Assembly (NCBI GenBank): GCA_902531175.1
Contig: CACADE010000001.1
Span: 248,001 to 312,000 of the forward strand
Source: an uncultured Pelagibacteraceae bacterium
Lineage (GTDB): Bacteria; Pseudomonadota; Alphaproteobacteria; Pelagibacterales; Pelagibacteraceae
Direction: 5' to 3'
Length of the DNA: 64,000 bases
Shown in pieces: positions 36,525 through 45,363 of this stretch. The position numbers and the translations under genes are program-made. The notes beneath the pieces were generated by a model. It saw nothing but the letters and a program-made list of their open reading frames with translations. It made no database searches and was not told where the DNA came from. Position 1 is the stretch's first letter. Every line of letters begins with the position of its first letter.

Positions 36525-37654
36525 TGTTTTTTTAATGATGATTTCTTGCATGCATCAATGAATTTAGCAGTCTCCAAACCTTCTTCTTCGTTAGGAAAAT
36601 AAAATCTTTTTTTTGTATTTGTTTTTAAATATTCAGCAAATTCCTTATATATATTTGCAAAAGCATCTAAATATCCTTCAGGGTGACCAAATTTTACTCT
36701 AGAAAATTTTTTTGAAAAATTTGCCCTTGTATATCCTCTTTCTAAAAACTTTACTGCTCCTTTGCTTGGATTAAATTTTAGATAATTTGGATCATTTTGA
36801 ACCCATTCTAAACTTCCTTTAGACCCATATACTCTAATTCTTAAACCATAAACACCACCTTTAGCCGTTACACATGTCCATACAATTCCTTTAGCACCAT
36901 TATTAAAATTAACAAAAACCTGTGCGTTATTATCCATATTAACGTCCTTCGAATATTTACTTACATCGGCAATCAGTTTTTCTCCTTTAAGGCCTGTAAT
37001 ATAAATTGCTAGATGATATGCGTGTGATCCTATTTCATTGAGAACTGCTGATACACCAACAATTTTTTTATCAACTTTCCATTTAAAAACCTTTTTTGAA
37101 TTTGTTTTTGAAATTTTATTACCATCTGTCCAATCCTGAATATATTCAACATTGATATATTCAACTTTTCCAATTTTTCCTTTTTCCACTAAATTTTTTG
37201 CCTCTCTAACCATTGGATAAGATGAATAGTTGTGAGTCAGTGCATATTTAATTTTTTTGTTATTTTTAATCGCTTTATAAAGTTTTTTTCCCTGCTCAAG
37301 ATTTCCAGCAAATGGTTTGTCTGAAATTACATGTATATTTTTTTTTATAAAATTCTCTGCAATAATTTGATGACTTGATGGTGGAGTCATTATTGCTACA
37401 ACATTAATACCATCTTTTCTTTTCGCTTCTTTTTCAGACATCTCCTTGTAATTTGAATAACATCTAGATTTATCTAAACCTATACTTTGCCCAAATTTCC
37501 TAGATTTATCAACACTTCTAGAAAATACCCCTGCAACGATTTCATATTTGTCATCATATCTAGATGAAATTCTATGAACATGCCCGATCCAAGATCCAGG
37601 TCCACCTCCAACAATTCCAAGTTTAAATTTTTTAGGTTTAATTTTTTGAAGCAT
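36509..37654 (-). CDS. Gfo/Idh/MocA-family dehydrogenase of sugar/cyclitol type
   Basis: A 381-residue dehydrogenase. Rossmann motif GIVGGGPGSWIGHVHR at residues 14-29, SDKPFAGN as the EKP-like catalytic-Lys motif (Glu replaced by Asp), and a C-terminal substrate domain with VLNEIGSHAYHLAIYITG. Homologues of this longer type are common in inositol clusters, where they may act on other inositol stereoisomers or on the keto-inositol; the exact substrate is unknown. It is the first gene of the minus-strand run toward the ABC transporter, divergent from iolE with 26 bases between starts. Confidence 0.85.
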   Translation of the reverse strand: MLQKIKPKKFKLGIVGGGPGSWIGHVHRISSRYDDKYEIVAGVFSRSVDKSRKFGQSIGLDKSRCYSNYKEMSEKEAKRKDGINVVAIMTPPSSHQIIAENFIKKNIHVISDKPFAGNLEQGKKLYKAIKNNKKIKYALTHNYSSYPMVREAKNLVEKGKIGKVEYINVEYIQDWTDGNKISKTNSKKVFKWKVDKKIVGVSAVLNEIGSHAYHLAIYITGLKGEKLIADVSKYSKDVNMDNNAQVFVNFNNGAKGIVWTCVTAKGGVYGLRIRVYGSKGSLEWVQNDPNYLKFNPSKGAVKFLERGYTRANFSKKFSRVKFGHPEGYLDAFANIYKEFAEYLKTNTKKRFYFPNEEEGLETAKFIDACKKSSLKKQWVKI

Positions 37655-37680
37655 CTAATATCATAACAAAACTATTATTT

Positions 37681-38583
37681 ATGTCAGTAAAATTAGGTAT
37701 AGCCCCAATAGCTTGGAGCAATGATGACATGCCTGAGCTTGGTGGTGATACTCCGCTTGAACAATGTCTTTCCGAAGCTAGTGAAGCAGGATTTAAAGGA
37801 ATAGAGTCTGGTGGAAAATTTCCAAAAACATCAAAAGAATTAATTCCCATATTAAATAAATATAATTTAAAATTATGCTCAGGTTGGTATGGAGCAAATT
37901 TAAGAAAAAATACTTTTGAGGAGGAAAAATTAAAAATTCAAAACCAATTGAAACTATTTCAAGATTGTAAAGCGCCCTGCATGGTTTTTGCCGAAGTTTA
38001 TGGTTCTATTCAAGGTGATCCAAATATAAATTTGTCTAAAAGACCTAGAATGGATTTAGACGAGACTAAAAAATATTATAAAAAAATTTCAGAAATGGGA
38101 AAATATCTAGAGGATCAGGACATGCCTCTTGCTTACCATCATCATATGGGAACTTGCATTGAAAGTGAAGAGGATACAAGAAGATTATTAGAAAACACAG
38201 ATGGTAGTGTCAAACTAACTTTAGATACTGGACACATGTTATTTGCAAAAGGGGATAGTTTGAAAATTTATAAAGAATTTAAAGAAAGAATAATTCATAT
38301 ACATTGCAAAGATATTAGAAAAAATGTTTTAGATAATTCGTTAAATCACGATTATAGTTTTAGACAGGCTTTTTTAGAAGGAGCCTTCACTGTTCCAGGA
38401 GATGGTTGTATTGATTACAAACCTTTTTTTGACTTGTTAAAAGAACAAAATTATTCTGGATGGTTAGTTGTAGAAGCGGAGCAAGATCCCGCAAAAGCAA
38501 ATCCTTTTGAATATGCTAAAATTGGATACAAATATCTAATTGAGACTTTAAAAAGCGCAAATTTAGAAATTGAAAATAATTAG
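37681..38583 (+). CDS. iolE: Myo-inosose-2 dehydratase
   Basis: Dehydrates 2-keto-myo-inositol to the trihydroxycyclohexane-1,2-dione used by IolD. The 300-residue TIM-barrel protein matches IolE: KLGIAPIAWSNDDMPELGGDTP at the N-terminus, LCSGWYGANLR, LAYHHHMGTCIE, LTLDTGHMLFA and HIHCKDIR, where the His/Glu/Asp residues bind the divalent metal. It is transcribed opposite to its neighbours on both sides and stops one base before the convergent pilin-like gene. The substrate may include other inososes. Confidence 0.93.
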   Translation: MSVKLGIAPIAWSNDDMPELGGDTPLEQCLSEASEAGFKGIESGGKFPKTSKELIPILNKYNLKLCSGWYGANLRKNTFEEEKLKIQNQLKLFQDCKAPCMVFAEVYGSIQGDPNINLSKRPRMDLDETKKYYKKISEMGKYLEDQDMPLAYHHHMGTCIESEEDTRRLLENTDGSVKLTLDTGHMLFAKGDSLKIYKEFKERIIHIHCKDIRKNVLDNSLNHDYSFRQAFLEGAFTVPGDGCIDYKPFFDLLKEQNYSGWLVVEAEQDPAKANPFEYAKIGYKYLIETLKSANLEIENN

Positions 38584-39084
38584 CTATCTATATAAAGAAG
38601 TTAATTCATTATTACCAGCAGCCACACATGGAGATTTAAAACAAGTACCAACAATCCATTCTGATCCTGGTTCTGCTAGAAAATTTGATGACATTATAAA
38701 AATAACACCCATTTCTACTGACTGGCCAGCTTTTCCTTCTGCTTTTATTCTCGGGTCAGGGTCTGTTTTAACTTTATTGTCATCTGAAAATGGATTTTCA
38801 ATTTTAAGATTATCATTTATGTGATTAACAACCTTTTCAGCTATCCATTCAGCATTACATGGATCACCCCAAACTGTTATCTTCCCTTCATCATTATTTC
38901 CACAATTATTAATTTCGCCATTAATAAAATCGACAACTTTTTTATGATTTTCTTTTACTAAATTTGCACGAGCTTCAACTTCAGGCCTTGTACTCGCTGT
39001 CCATATCAACATTCCTACAACATAAACAGCTGATATAATGATAATAAACTCTAACAATCCAAAATTTTTTAAATTTAAGCTCAT
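38584..39084 (-). CDS. Pilin-like protein with non-canonical prepilin site, unknown role
   Basis: A 166-residue protein with one N-terminal transmembrane helix (about residues 8-28), followed by VKENHKKVVDFINGEINNC and a C-terminal Cys pair (TCFKSPC), a layout that recalls type IV major pilins of marine alphaproteobacteria. Around the helix the sequence KNFGLLEF puts Phe8 at +1 and Glu12 at +5, as in prepilins, but residue -1 is Asn instead of the required Gly. Its ATG overlaps the stop of the 2-hydroxyacid dehydrogenase (ATGA), so it is the last gene of a catabolic operon. The pilin relation is judged by eye, and a simple membrane-anchored periplasmic protein is the alternative. Confidence 0.55.
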   Translation of the reverse strand: MSLNLKNFGLLEFIIIISAVYVVGMLIWTASTRPEVEARANLVKENHKKVVDFINGEINNCGNNDEGKITVWGDPCNAEWIAEKVVNHINDNLKIENPFSDDNKVKTDPDPRIKAEGKAGQSVEMGVIFIMSSNFLAEPGSEWIVGTCFKSPCVAAGNNELTSLYR

Positions 39085-40040
39085 GAGATTTTTACTATTT
39101 TTGACTTTTCCAATTTATTATCAAAAAAATCAATAATATTTTGGACTGTTTCAATACCCATTCTAGACAAACATTCTTCGGTAAATACCGCTGAATGAGG
39201 GCTTAAAAATGCTTTCTCATTTTTTAGCAATGGATTATCTAAAGATGGAGGCTCCTTTTCAAAAACATCAAGCCCTGCACCAAAAATTAAATTTTCATTT
39301 AAAGCCTTATTAAGATCTTCCTCATTAATAATACCACCTCTTGCAGCATTTATTAAAATACAATTTTTTTTCATTTTTTTTATCATTTCATAATTGATTA
39401 AATGTTTTGTATTTTCGTTTAAAGGCATATGAATTGAAATTGCATCCATTTTATTTAAACTCTCATTTAAATCATTAATTTTAGTGCCACCAGCTTTTTT
39501 AATTTCCTCTTCGCTGACAAAAGGATCATAAACAAAAATGTTCATTTCTAAACCCTTACATTTTTTAAGTAAGCATTTTCCAATACGACCAAAACCTGCA
39601 ATTAAGATACTTTTATTCCATAACTCAATTGTTTTAGGAAGCTTAGTTCTATCGCTGAAGTTTCCAGTTTTTACAGTCTCGTTGTACATATTATTTCTTT
39701 TTGCGATGCTGAATAGCATGAATAAAACATGTTCTGCTACAGCTTGAGCATTTGCTGTAGCTGTTATTGCTAATGTGATATTGTTTTGCTTGGTTGCTTC
39801 AAGATCTATGTTGTCATAGCCTACACCATGTCTAGATATCACTTTTAAATTCTTAGCCAAGTCTATGATTTCTTTTGACAATTTAGATGTTCTAATACTT
39901 ATTGCATCACAGTCTTTTATTTTATCTTTCAAAAATTCTGTATCTGTATTGTCTACAACTTCAAATTCAAAATTTTTATTTACTTTTAGTAAATCAATAC
40001 CGTGATTATGTATCGATCCTATTATTAAGATTTTTTTCAT
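39081..40040 (-). CDS. D-isomer-specific 2-hydroxyacid dehydrogenase (SerA-like)
   Basis: A 319-residue NAD-dependent dehydrogenase. Substrate-domain landmarks SRHGVGYDNID, nucleotide loop GFGRIGKCLLKKC (about 145-157), catalytic Arg in NAARGGIINEE, Glu in FEKEPPS and His in LSPHSAVF. It lacks the C-terminal ACT/ASB regulatory domain of biosynthetic SerA and lies with an aldolase and an aldehyde dehydrogenase, so a catabolic role on a 2-keto or 2-hydroxy acid is likelier than serine synthesis. It is 24 bases after the aldolase gene and coupled to the pilin-like gene downstream. Confidence 0.88.
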   Translation of the reverse strand: MKKILIIGSIHNHGIDLLKVNKNFEFEVVDNTDTEFLKDKIKDCDAISIRTSKLSKEIIDLAKNLKVISRHGVGYDNIDLEATKQNNITLAITATANAQAVAEHVLFMLFSIAKRNNMYNETVKTGNFSDRTKLPKTIELWNKSILIAGFGRIGKCLLKKCKGLEMNIFVYDPFVSEEEIKKAGGTKINDLNESLNKMDAISIHMPLNENTKHLINYEMIKKMKKNCILINAARGGIINEEDLNKALNENLIFGAGLDVFEKEPPSLDNPLLKNEKAFLSPHSAVFTEECLSRMGIETVQNIIDFFDNKLEKSKIVKIS

Positions 40041-40064
40041 TCGTAAAAGTTTATACTTTATTTA

Positions 40065-40856
40065 TTAATAAGCTTTAGATAATTCTGATTTCACTGTGCC
40101 TTTTAAATTTTCAACTGTATTTTTTGCACCCGCACTTATAAATCTGGAGTCTGCTCCAACTGTTACAAATTGAAAACCTTTTTCAATCATTTTTTTTGCA
40201 TAGTCAGTACTTCCGTTATGAATTCCAGCAAATATATTGTTTTTTTTTGCATGCTCTAATATTCTAAGTATTTCTGAATAAGCTTTAGTATCCTCACCTT
40301 TGTCAAAACCAGGCTTTTCTCCTATAGCCAAACTTAAATCAGCAGGCCCTATGTAGATACCATCAAGGCCTGGGGTACTCATAATTTCATCAAGATTTTC
40401 TAAAGCTTCTTTAGTTTCAATCATAGCCATTTTTAATATTTCATCGTTTGCATGATCTCCATAATCAGGCCCTCCATAGATTAACCCTCTCATTGGACCA
40501 AAACTTCTATATCCATGTGGTGGATATTTACATGCTTGAACAAATCTTTCTGCTTCTTTCCGATTACTAACCATTGGGCAAATGATTCCATAACATCCAG
40601 CATCTAAAATTTTCATAATTTGACCAGGTTCATTCCAGTTAACTCTTGCCAAAGGTACGACTTCTGTCGCTGAAATCACTTGCATCATTGGCATTGCATT
40701 TGTGTAATCAACCAGCCCGTGTTGCATATCAATTGTTAATGAGTCCCATCCTTGTTGAGCCATTGTTTCTGCTGAAACAGTACTTGGAATTTGTAACCAA
40801 CCATTGATTACAGCTTCGCCATTTTTAATTATTTCTTTGGCTTTATTTTTTCTCAT
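40065..40856 (-). CDS. HpcH/HpaI-family class II aldolase (2-keto-3-deoxy acid aldolase type)
   Basis: A 263-residue metal-dependent aldolase that typically cleaves 4-hydroxy-2-keto acids to pyruvate and an aldehyde, as in HpaI, GarL and RhmA. Key motifs: LTIDMQHGLVDY (catalytic His), PLARVNWNEPGQIMKILDAGCYGIICPMV, MAMIETKEALENLDEI (metal-binding Glu) and DGIYIGPADLSLAIG (metal-binding Asp). The substrate is unknown. It lies four bases after the aldehyde dehydrogenase gene in a minus-strand operon divergent from iolD. Confidence 0.92.
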   Translation of the reverse strand: MRKNKAKEIIKNGEAVINGWLQIPSTVSAETMAQQGWDSLTIDMQHGLVDYTNAMPMMQVISATEVVPLARVNWNEPGQIMKILDAGCYGIICPMVSNRKEAERFVQACKYPPHGYRSFGPMRGLIYGGPDYGDHANDEILKMAMIETKEALENLDEIMSTPGLDGIYIGPADLSLAIGEKPGFDKGEDTKAYSEILRILEHAKKNNIFAGIHNGSTDYAKKMIEKGFQFVTVGADSRFISAGAKNTVENLKGTVKSELSKAY

Positions 40857-40860
40857 TTAC

Positions 40861-42303
40861 TCAGGTTTTTAGACCCATATGGGTATACTTTATATTAAGG
40901 TAATCTTTTATAGCCATAGATCCACCTTCACGACCGTAACCAGTTTGTTTTATTCCACCGAATGGAGCTTCAGCAACTGCAACTGCAGCTGTATTTACTG
41001 CTACACAACCGGTTTCCATCATCTCTGAAGCTCTATTAGCTTTGTCCATTGAGTTTGTATATAAATAGCTACAAAGTCCCAGGTCATTATTATTTGCTCT
41101 CTCTACTACTTCGTCAAAATCCTTGAAAGTTAAAACAGGCACTAAGGGACCAAAAGGTTCTTCTTTCATAATTGTAAAATTGTCCTGCACTTCATCAAAT
41201 ACAGTTGGTTCAAAATAATAACCTTTATTAAATCCTGAAGGTCTACCCCCACCTAAAACAACTTTTGCGCCTTCACTCTTTGTCGTTTCAACTAATTTTT
41301 CAATCTCCTCCAAACGTTTTGCTGTTGTTAAAGGTCCTAAGTCAGTACCTTCATCCATACCATTTCCAATTTTTAATTTTTTTGCTCTATCTACGAAAGC
41401 ATTTATAAATTCTTCTTTTCTTGTTTCTTGAATGTAAAACCTATTTGGGGATATACAAACTTGACCATTGTTACGAAATTTTGCTGTTATTGCCATATCT
41501 GCAACTTTATTCATGTCAACATCGTCAAATACTATAAATGGAGAATGACCACTTAATTCCATTGTAACTCTTTGAACTTTATCTGCAGCTTTTTTAAGTA
41601 TTAATTTTCCAACACGTGTTGAGCCAGTTATAGAAACTTTTTTTATTATATCTGATTCAAGTAATTCATTTGATATTTCAGCAGGGTCTCCAGATAATAA
41701 ATTGACTACTCCATCAGGTACTCCAGCATCTTTACAAATATTTACAAGTTCCATAACTGCTCCAGGCGTAATTACATCTGGTTTACAAATAACTGAACAA
41801 CCAGCAGCCAGTGCAGTTGAAATTTTTCTAGATGCTAAAACTATGGGAAAATTCCATGGCACAAGTGCTGCTACAACACCTACTGGCTGATAGTAAACAT
41901 GAACTCTTGTTTCTGGAAATCGACTTTGTAATGTTTCACCATAAATTCTCTTAGTTTCTTCTGCATTCCATTCAAATATATCTGCTCCACCACCAACTTC
42001 TCCAATTGCTTCTTTGAGAGGTTTTCCAACTTCAAGTGTAAGCCATTTAGCTAATACATCTTTTCTTTCACGCATCAAATCTGCAATTTTTCTTATTACA
42101 TAAGACCTCTGCCATGGAGTGGTATTTTTCCAAGTTTCGAGTCCTTTCTCTGCTGATTTTAATGCTTTTTGAACGTCAACAGAGGACGCTTTTGATGCTT
42201 CTCCTAAAACTTCTTCTGTTGCTGGATTGATAACTTTATAAGTTTCTTTTTTTTCTGCTTGTTGCCACTGACCATCAATGAATTGACCAAAATTGCTATA
42301 CAT
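40861..42303 (-). CDS. NAD(P)-dependent aldehyde dehydrogenase (succinate-semialdehyde dehydrogenase-like)
   Basis: A 480-residue ALDH. N-terminal GQFIDGQWQ, cofactor motif VPWNFPIVLASRKI, GSTRVGK, catalytic Glu in MELSGHSPF and catalytic Cys in NNGQVCISPNRF. Its overall style (GQVCISPNR, EAPFGGIKQTGYGREGG) is closer to succinate/glutarate-semialdehyde and aldose or alpha-ketoglutarate-semialdehyde dehydrogenases than to CoA-acylating IolA. It is the first gene of the operon and is divergent from iolD across 52 bases. It could oxidise the aldehyde released by the adjacent aldolase. Confidence 0.92.
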   Translation of the reverse strand: MYSNFGQFIDGQWQQAEKKETYKVINPATEEVLGEASKASSVDVQKALKSAEKGLETWKNTTPWQRSYVIRKIADLMRERKDVLAKWLTLEVGKPLKEAIGEVGGGADIFEWNAEETKRIYGETLQSRFPETRVHVYYQPVGVVAALVPWNFPIVLASRKISTALAAGCSVICKPDVITPGAVMELVNICKDAGVPDGVVNLLSGDPAEISNELLESDIIKKVSITGSTRVGKLILKKAADKVQRVTMELSGHSPFIVFDDVDMNKVADMAITAKFRNNGQVCISPNRFYIQETRKEEFINAFVDRAKKLKIGNGMDEGTDLGPLTTAKRLEEIEKLVETTKSEGAKVVLGGGRPSGFNKGYYFEPTVFDEVQDNFTIMKEEPFGPLVPVLTFKDFDEVVERANNNDLGLCSYLYTNSMDKANRASEMMETGCVAVNTAAVAVAEAPFGGIKQTGYGREGGSMAIKDYLNIKYTHMGLKT

Positions 42304-42355
42304 ATTTTTTAAATTGTGTTTAATTGTTAAAAGTTAAAGATTTATATATAGAATA

Positions 42356-44200
42356 ATGAAAAAAATAAAGCTCACTTGTGCACATGCAATAATAAAACAT
42401 CTTATTGCTCAAAAAATTTTAATAGATGGTAAAAAAGAGCAGTTATTTGCTGGAGCTTTTGGTATTTTTGGACATGGCAATGTTGCTTGTTTAGGACAAG
42501 CTCTACAAGAAAATCAAGATAAATTACCAACTTATAGAGGGCATCATGAGCAAAATATGGCTCTGACTGGAATAGCATATGCTAGAGCTAAAAGAAGAAA
42601 ACAATTTTTTGTTGCAACTAGTTCAGTTGGACCAGGATCTACAAACATGGTTACAGCCTCGGCAGTTGCTATGAGCAATAGACTTCCAATTTTATTTTTA
42701 CCTGGAGATACATATGCAAACAGAATGCCTGACCCGGTTCTACAACAAGTTGAGCATTTTAATAATCCTAGCATTACTCAGAATGATGCATTCAAACCAG
42801 TAACAAAATATTTTGATAGAATTACAAGACCAGAACAAATCTTACAAACATTACCTCAAGCAATCCAAACAATGTTAGATCCAGCAGATTGCGGACCAGC
42901 TTGCTTATCATTATCACAAGATGTCCAAGGTGAAACATATGAATATCCTGAGGAATTTTTTAAAGAGAGAGTTCATAATATTAGACGACCAAGACCTGAT
43001 GATTTTCAAATAAAACAAGCAGCTGAGCAAATTAAAAAATCTAAAAATCCTTTATTGATTTCAGGTGGAGGGGTTTTCTACTCTGATGCAATGGAAGATC
43101 TAAGTGATTTTGCAATTAAACACAATATACCAGTTACACAAACAGTTATGGGTTACTCTACTATGAAGAGAGATCACTCTCATTTTTTAGGTCCAATAGG
43201 TGGTCTTGGTGGCAAAGCAGCAAATAATTTAGCAAAACAAACTGACCTAGCTATTGCTGTTGGAACAAAGTTAGCTGATTTCACAACTGGTTCGTGGGCA
43301 AATTTTGAGAACCCAGACTTTTCACTTGTTAGTGTTAATGTCTCTAGATTTGATGCTAGCAAACATTTGGCGCAATCAGTAATAGGTGATGCAAAAGTAA
43401 GCTTACAAGAGCTATCAAATGCTTTGGGAGATTGGAAAGCACCTGATGAATGGCATAAAAAATCAAGAGATGAATTAAAAAATTGGAATGATTATGTAGA
43501 TAAAGAAAGCGGTCCAACTAATCAAGAACTACCTAGTTATGCACACGCTGTAGGAGCAATATATCGTAATTCAGATCCAACAGACATTGCTGTTACTGCA
43601 GCAGGTGGACTGGTCGGAGAAGTTGTACAAATTTGGAGGCCAAAAGAATTAAATACACATGAAACCGAATGGGGTTTTAGCTGTATGAGTTATGAAATTT
43701 CTGGTGCATTAGGAGTTAAAATGGCAAACCCAGATAAAGAAGTAATAGCTTTTGTAGGAGATGGATCTTATTTACTTTTTAATTCAGATATTTATTCATC
43801 AGTTATAACAAATAATAAATTAATAATAGTTTTATGTGATAATGGAGGCCATGCCGTTATTAACAGGCTACAATTATTTAAAGGCGGGAAAGAATTTAAT
43901 TGTCTACTTAATAGTTCAAAAGCTCCAAATCTTGTACCTGTTAATTTTGCTAAACATGCAGAGAGTATGGGTGCAAAATCTGAGGAGGTATCATCTATTT
44001 CTGAATTAGAGGAAGCATTTAAAAGAGCTAAAAAATCTGATGTAACTTACTTAATTTCAATAAAAACTCATTCTTATGAGTGGCTAGAAGGTTCAGCTTA
44101 CTGGGAAAGTCCTACTTTAGAAATGCCATCAACAAAAGAAAATGAAGAGGCATTAAAACTTCATAAAGAAGGAAAATCAAAGCAAAGACAAGGTGTCTAA
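42356..44200 (+). CDS. iolD: 3D-(3,5/4)-trihydroxycyclohexane-1,2-dione hydrolase (ThDP enzyme)
   Basis: Ring-opening step of inositol breakdown, giving 5-deoxy-D-glucuronate. The 614-residue ThDP-dependent protein has the conserved Glu in RGHHEQNMA (Glu65), the phrases FATSSVGPGSTNM-like near residue 85 and SQDVQGE typical of IolD, and the ThDP-binding GDGSYLLF...DNGG motif starting near residue 467. It starts a plus-strand run with a Gfo/Idh/MocA enzyme, a 2-hydroxyacid dehydrogenase and a second ABC transporter. No iolB or iolC follows. Confidence 0.94.
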   Translation: MKKIKLTCAHAIIKHLIAQKILIDGKKEQLFAGAFGIFGHGNVACLGQALQENQDKLPTYRGHHEQNMALTGIAYARAKRRKQFFVATSSVGPGSTNMVTASAVAMSNRLPILFLPGDTYANRMPDPVLQQVEHFNNPSITQNDAFKPVTKYFDRITRPEQILQTLPQAIQTMLDPADCGPACLSLSQDVQGETYEYPEEFFKERVHNIRRPRPDDFQIKQAAEQIKKSKNPLLISGGGVFYSDAMEDLSDFAIKHNIPVTQTVMGYSTMKRDHSHFLGPIGGLGGKAANNLAKQTDLAIAVGTKLADFTTGSWANFENPDFSLVSVNVSRFDASKHLAQSVIGDAKVSLQELSNALGDWKAPDEWHKKSRDELKNWNDYVDKESGPTNQELPSYAHAVGAIYRNSDPTDIAVTAAGGLVGEVVQIWRPKELNTHETEWGFSCMSYEISGALGVKMANPDKEVIAFVGDGSYLLFNSDIYSSVITNNKLIIVLCDNGGHAVINRLQLFKGGKEFNCLLNSSKAPNLVPVNFAKHAESMGAKSEEVSSISELEEAFKRAKKSDVTYLISIKTHSYEWLEGSAYWESPTLEMPSTKENEEALKLHKEGKSKQRQGV

Positions 44201-44205
44201 AATTC

Positions 44206-45360
44206 ATGAATAAAGTTTTTAAGGTTGGTCTCATAGGATGTGGCCATATCGCAGAAACATATTTTAGGGGACACCAATACTTTAATAATTTCAAAATCGT
44301 TGCTTGTGCAGATATTAATCAAAAAGCAGCTGAAAAATGTGCGAAATTATACAACATCAAATCAATGACTGTTAATGAAATACTAAAAGATAAAGATATT
44401 GAGGTAATTTTAAATTTAACAATTCCTCAATCACATTATTCTGTATCAAAAAAAGTATTAAATGCAGGTAAGCATGTTTATTCAGAAAAACCATTAGCAA
44501 CATACTTTCAAAAAGGAAAAGAGCTAGTGGCTTTGGCAAAACAAAAAAAATTATATATTGGTAATGCGCCGGATACTTTTCTTGGAGGAGGTGGACAAAA
44601 AGCAAAGGAATTAATTGACTCTGATTTGATTGGACAAATCAAACTTGGAAACGCAATCTTTGCATTTCCTGGTGTTGAAAACTTTCATCCAAAACCAGAG
44701 TCTTGGTATAAAAAAGAGGGAGGACCAGTAATAGATATGGGTCCTTATTTTTTTACAACGCTTGTTAATCTTTTAGGGCCAGCCAAACAGGTGCAAGGTA
44801 GAACATTAACGGCGTTTAAAAGAAGAAATTATAGAGCGGGTCCGAATAAAGGAAAAACATTTAAGGTTGAAACACCAACTACTTATTTAGCAACAATTCA
44901 ATTTCATAATGAAGCAATTATTCAAGTCACTCTATCCTTTGATGTTATTAATCATCAAAGAAATCATATGGAACTTTATGGAACTAAAGGATCAATTATC
45001 ATTCCTGATCCGAATATGTTTGGTGGATCTGTTTATATTTCTGTTACAGAGGGTGGTCGTTGGGGTGAACATAAAACTGATAAAATGCATTTAGGAAAAA
45101 TAAATATTACATCTGCAAGTGGTAGATCTAATGAATCACCAACAAATGCAAACTATAGAAGTGTTGGCATGTCTGAGATGTTATATTCAATAGAAAAAAA
45201 GAAAAAACATCGATGTTCAGGAGAGCTATCTCTTCATGTTTTAGATATAATTGAATCTACTATGAAAGCCGCAACAACTGGAGTACCTCAAAAAATTAAA
45301 ACTAAGTGTGAAAAACCAAAAAGATTTACAGAAGAAGAAGTAAAAAAAATTCTCTTATAG
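44206..45360 (+). CDS. Gfo/Idh/MocA-family dehydrogenase
   Basis: A 384-residue dehydrogenase with Rossmann motif GLIGCGHIAETYFRG, EKPLAT carrying the catalytic Lys (about residue 95), and the C-terminal domain segment GGPVIDMGPYFFTTLVNLLGP with the Asp next to the active site. The sequence IGNAPDTFLGGGGQ is found in sugar-dehydrogenase-like members of this family. The substrate is unknown; sugars, inosols or glucuronate-type compounds are all possible given the iolD gene five bases upstream and the sugar transporter downstream. Confidence 0.87.
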   Translation: MNKVFKVGLIGCGHIAETYFRGHQYFNNFKIVACADINQKAAEKCAKLYNIKSMTVNEILKDKDIEVILNLTIPQSHYSVSKKVLNAGKHVYSEKPLATYFQKGKELVALAKQKKLYIGNAPDTFLGGGGQKAKELIDSDLIGQIKLGNAIFAFPGVENFHPKPESWYKKEGGPVIDMGPYFFTTLVNLLGPAKQVQGRTLTAFKRRNYRAGPNKGKTFKVETPTTYLATIQFHNEAIIQVTLSFDVINHQRNHMELYGTKGSIIIPDPNMFGGSVYISVTEGGRWGEHKTDKMHLGKINITSASGRSNESPTNANYRSVGMSEMLYSIEKKKKHRCSGELSLHVLDIIESTMKAATTGVPQKIKTKCEKPKRFTEEEVKKILL

Positions 45361-45363
45361 ATC

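Noticed and set aside
39081-40040. Calling the 2-hydroxyacid dehydrogenase biosynthetic SerA.
   Set aside because: It lacks the ACT/ASB regulatory domains and sits in a catabolic operon.
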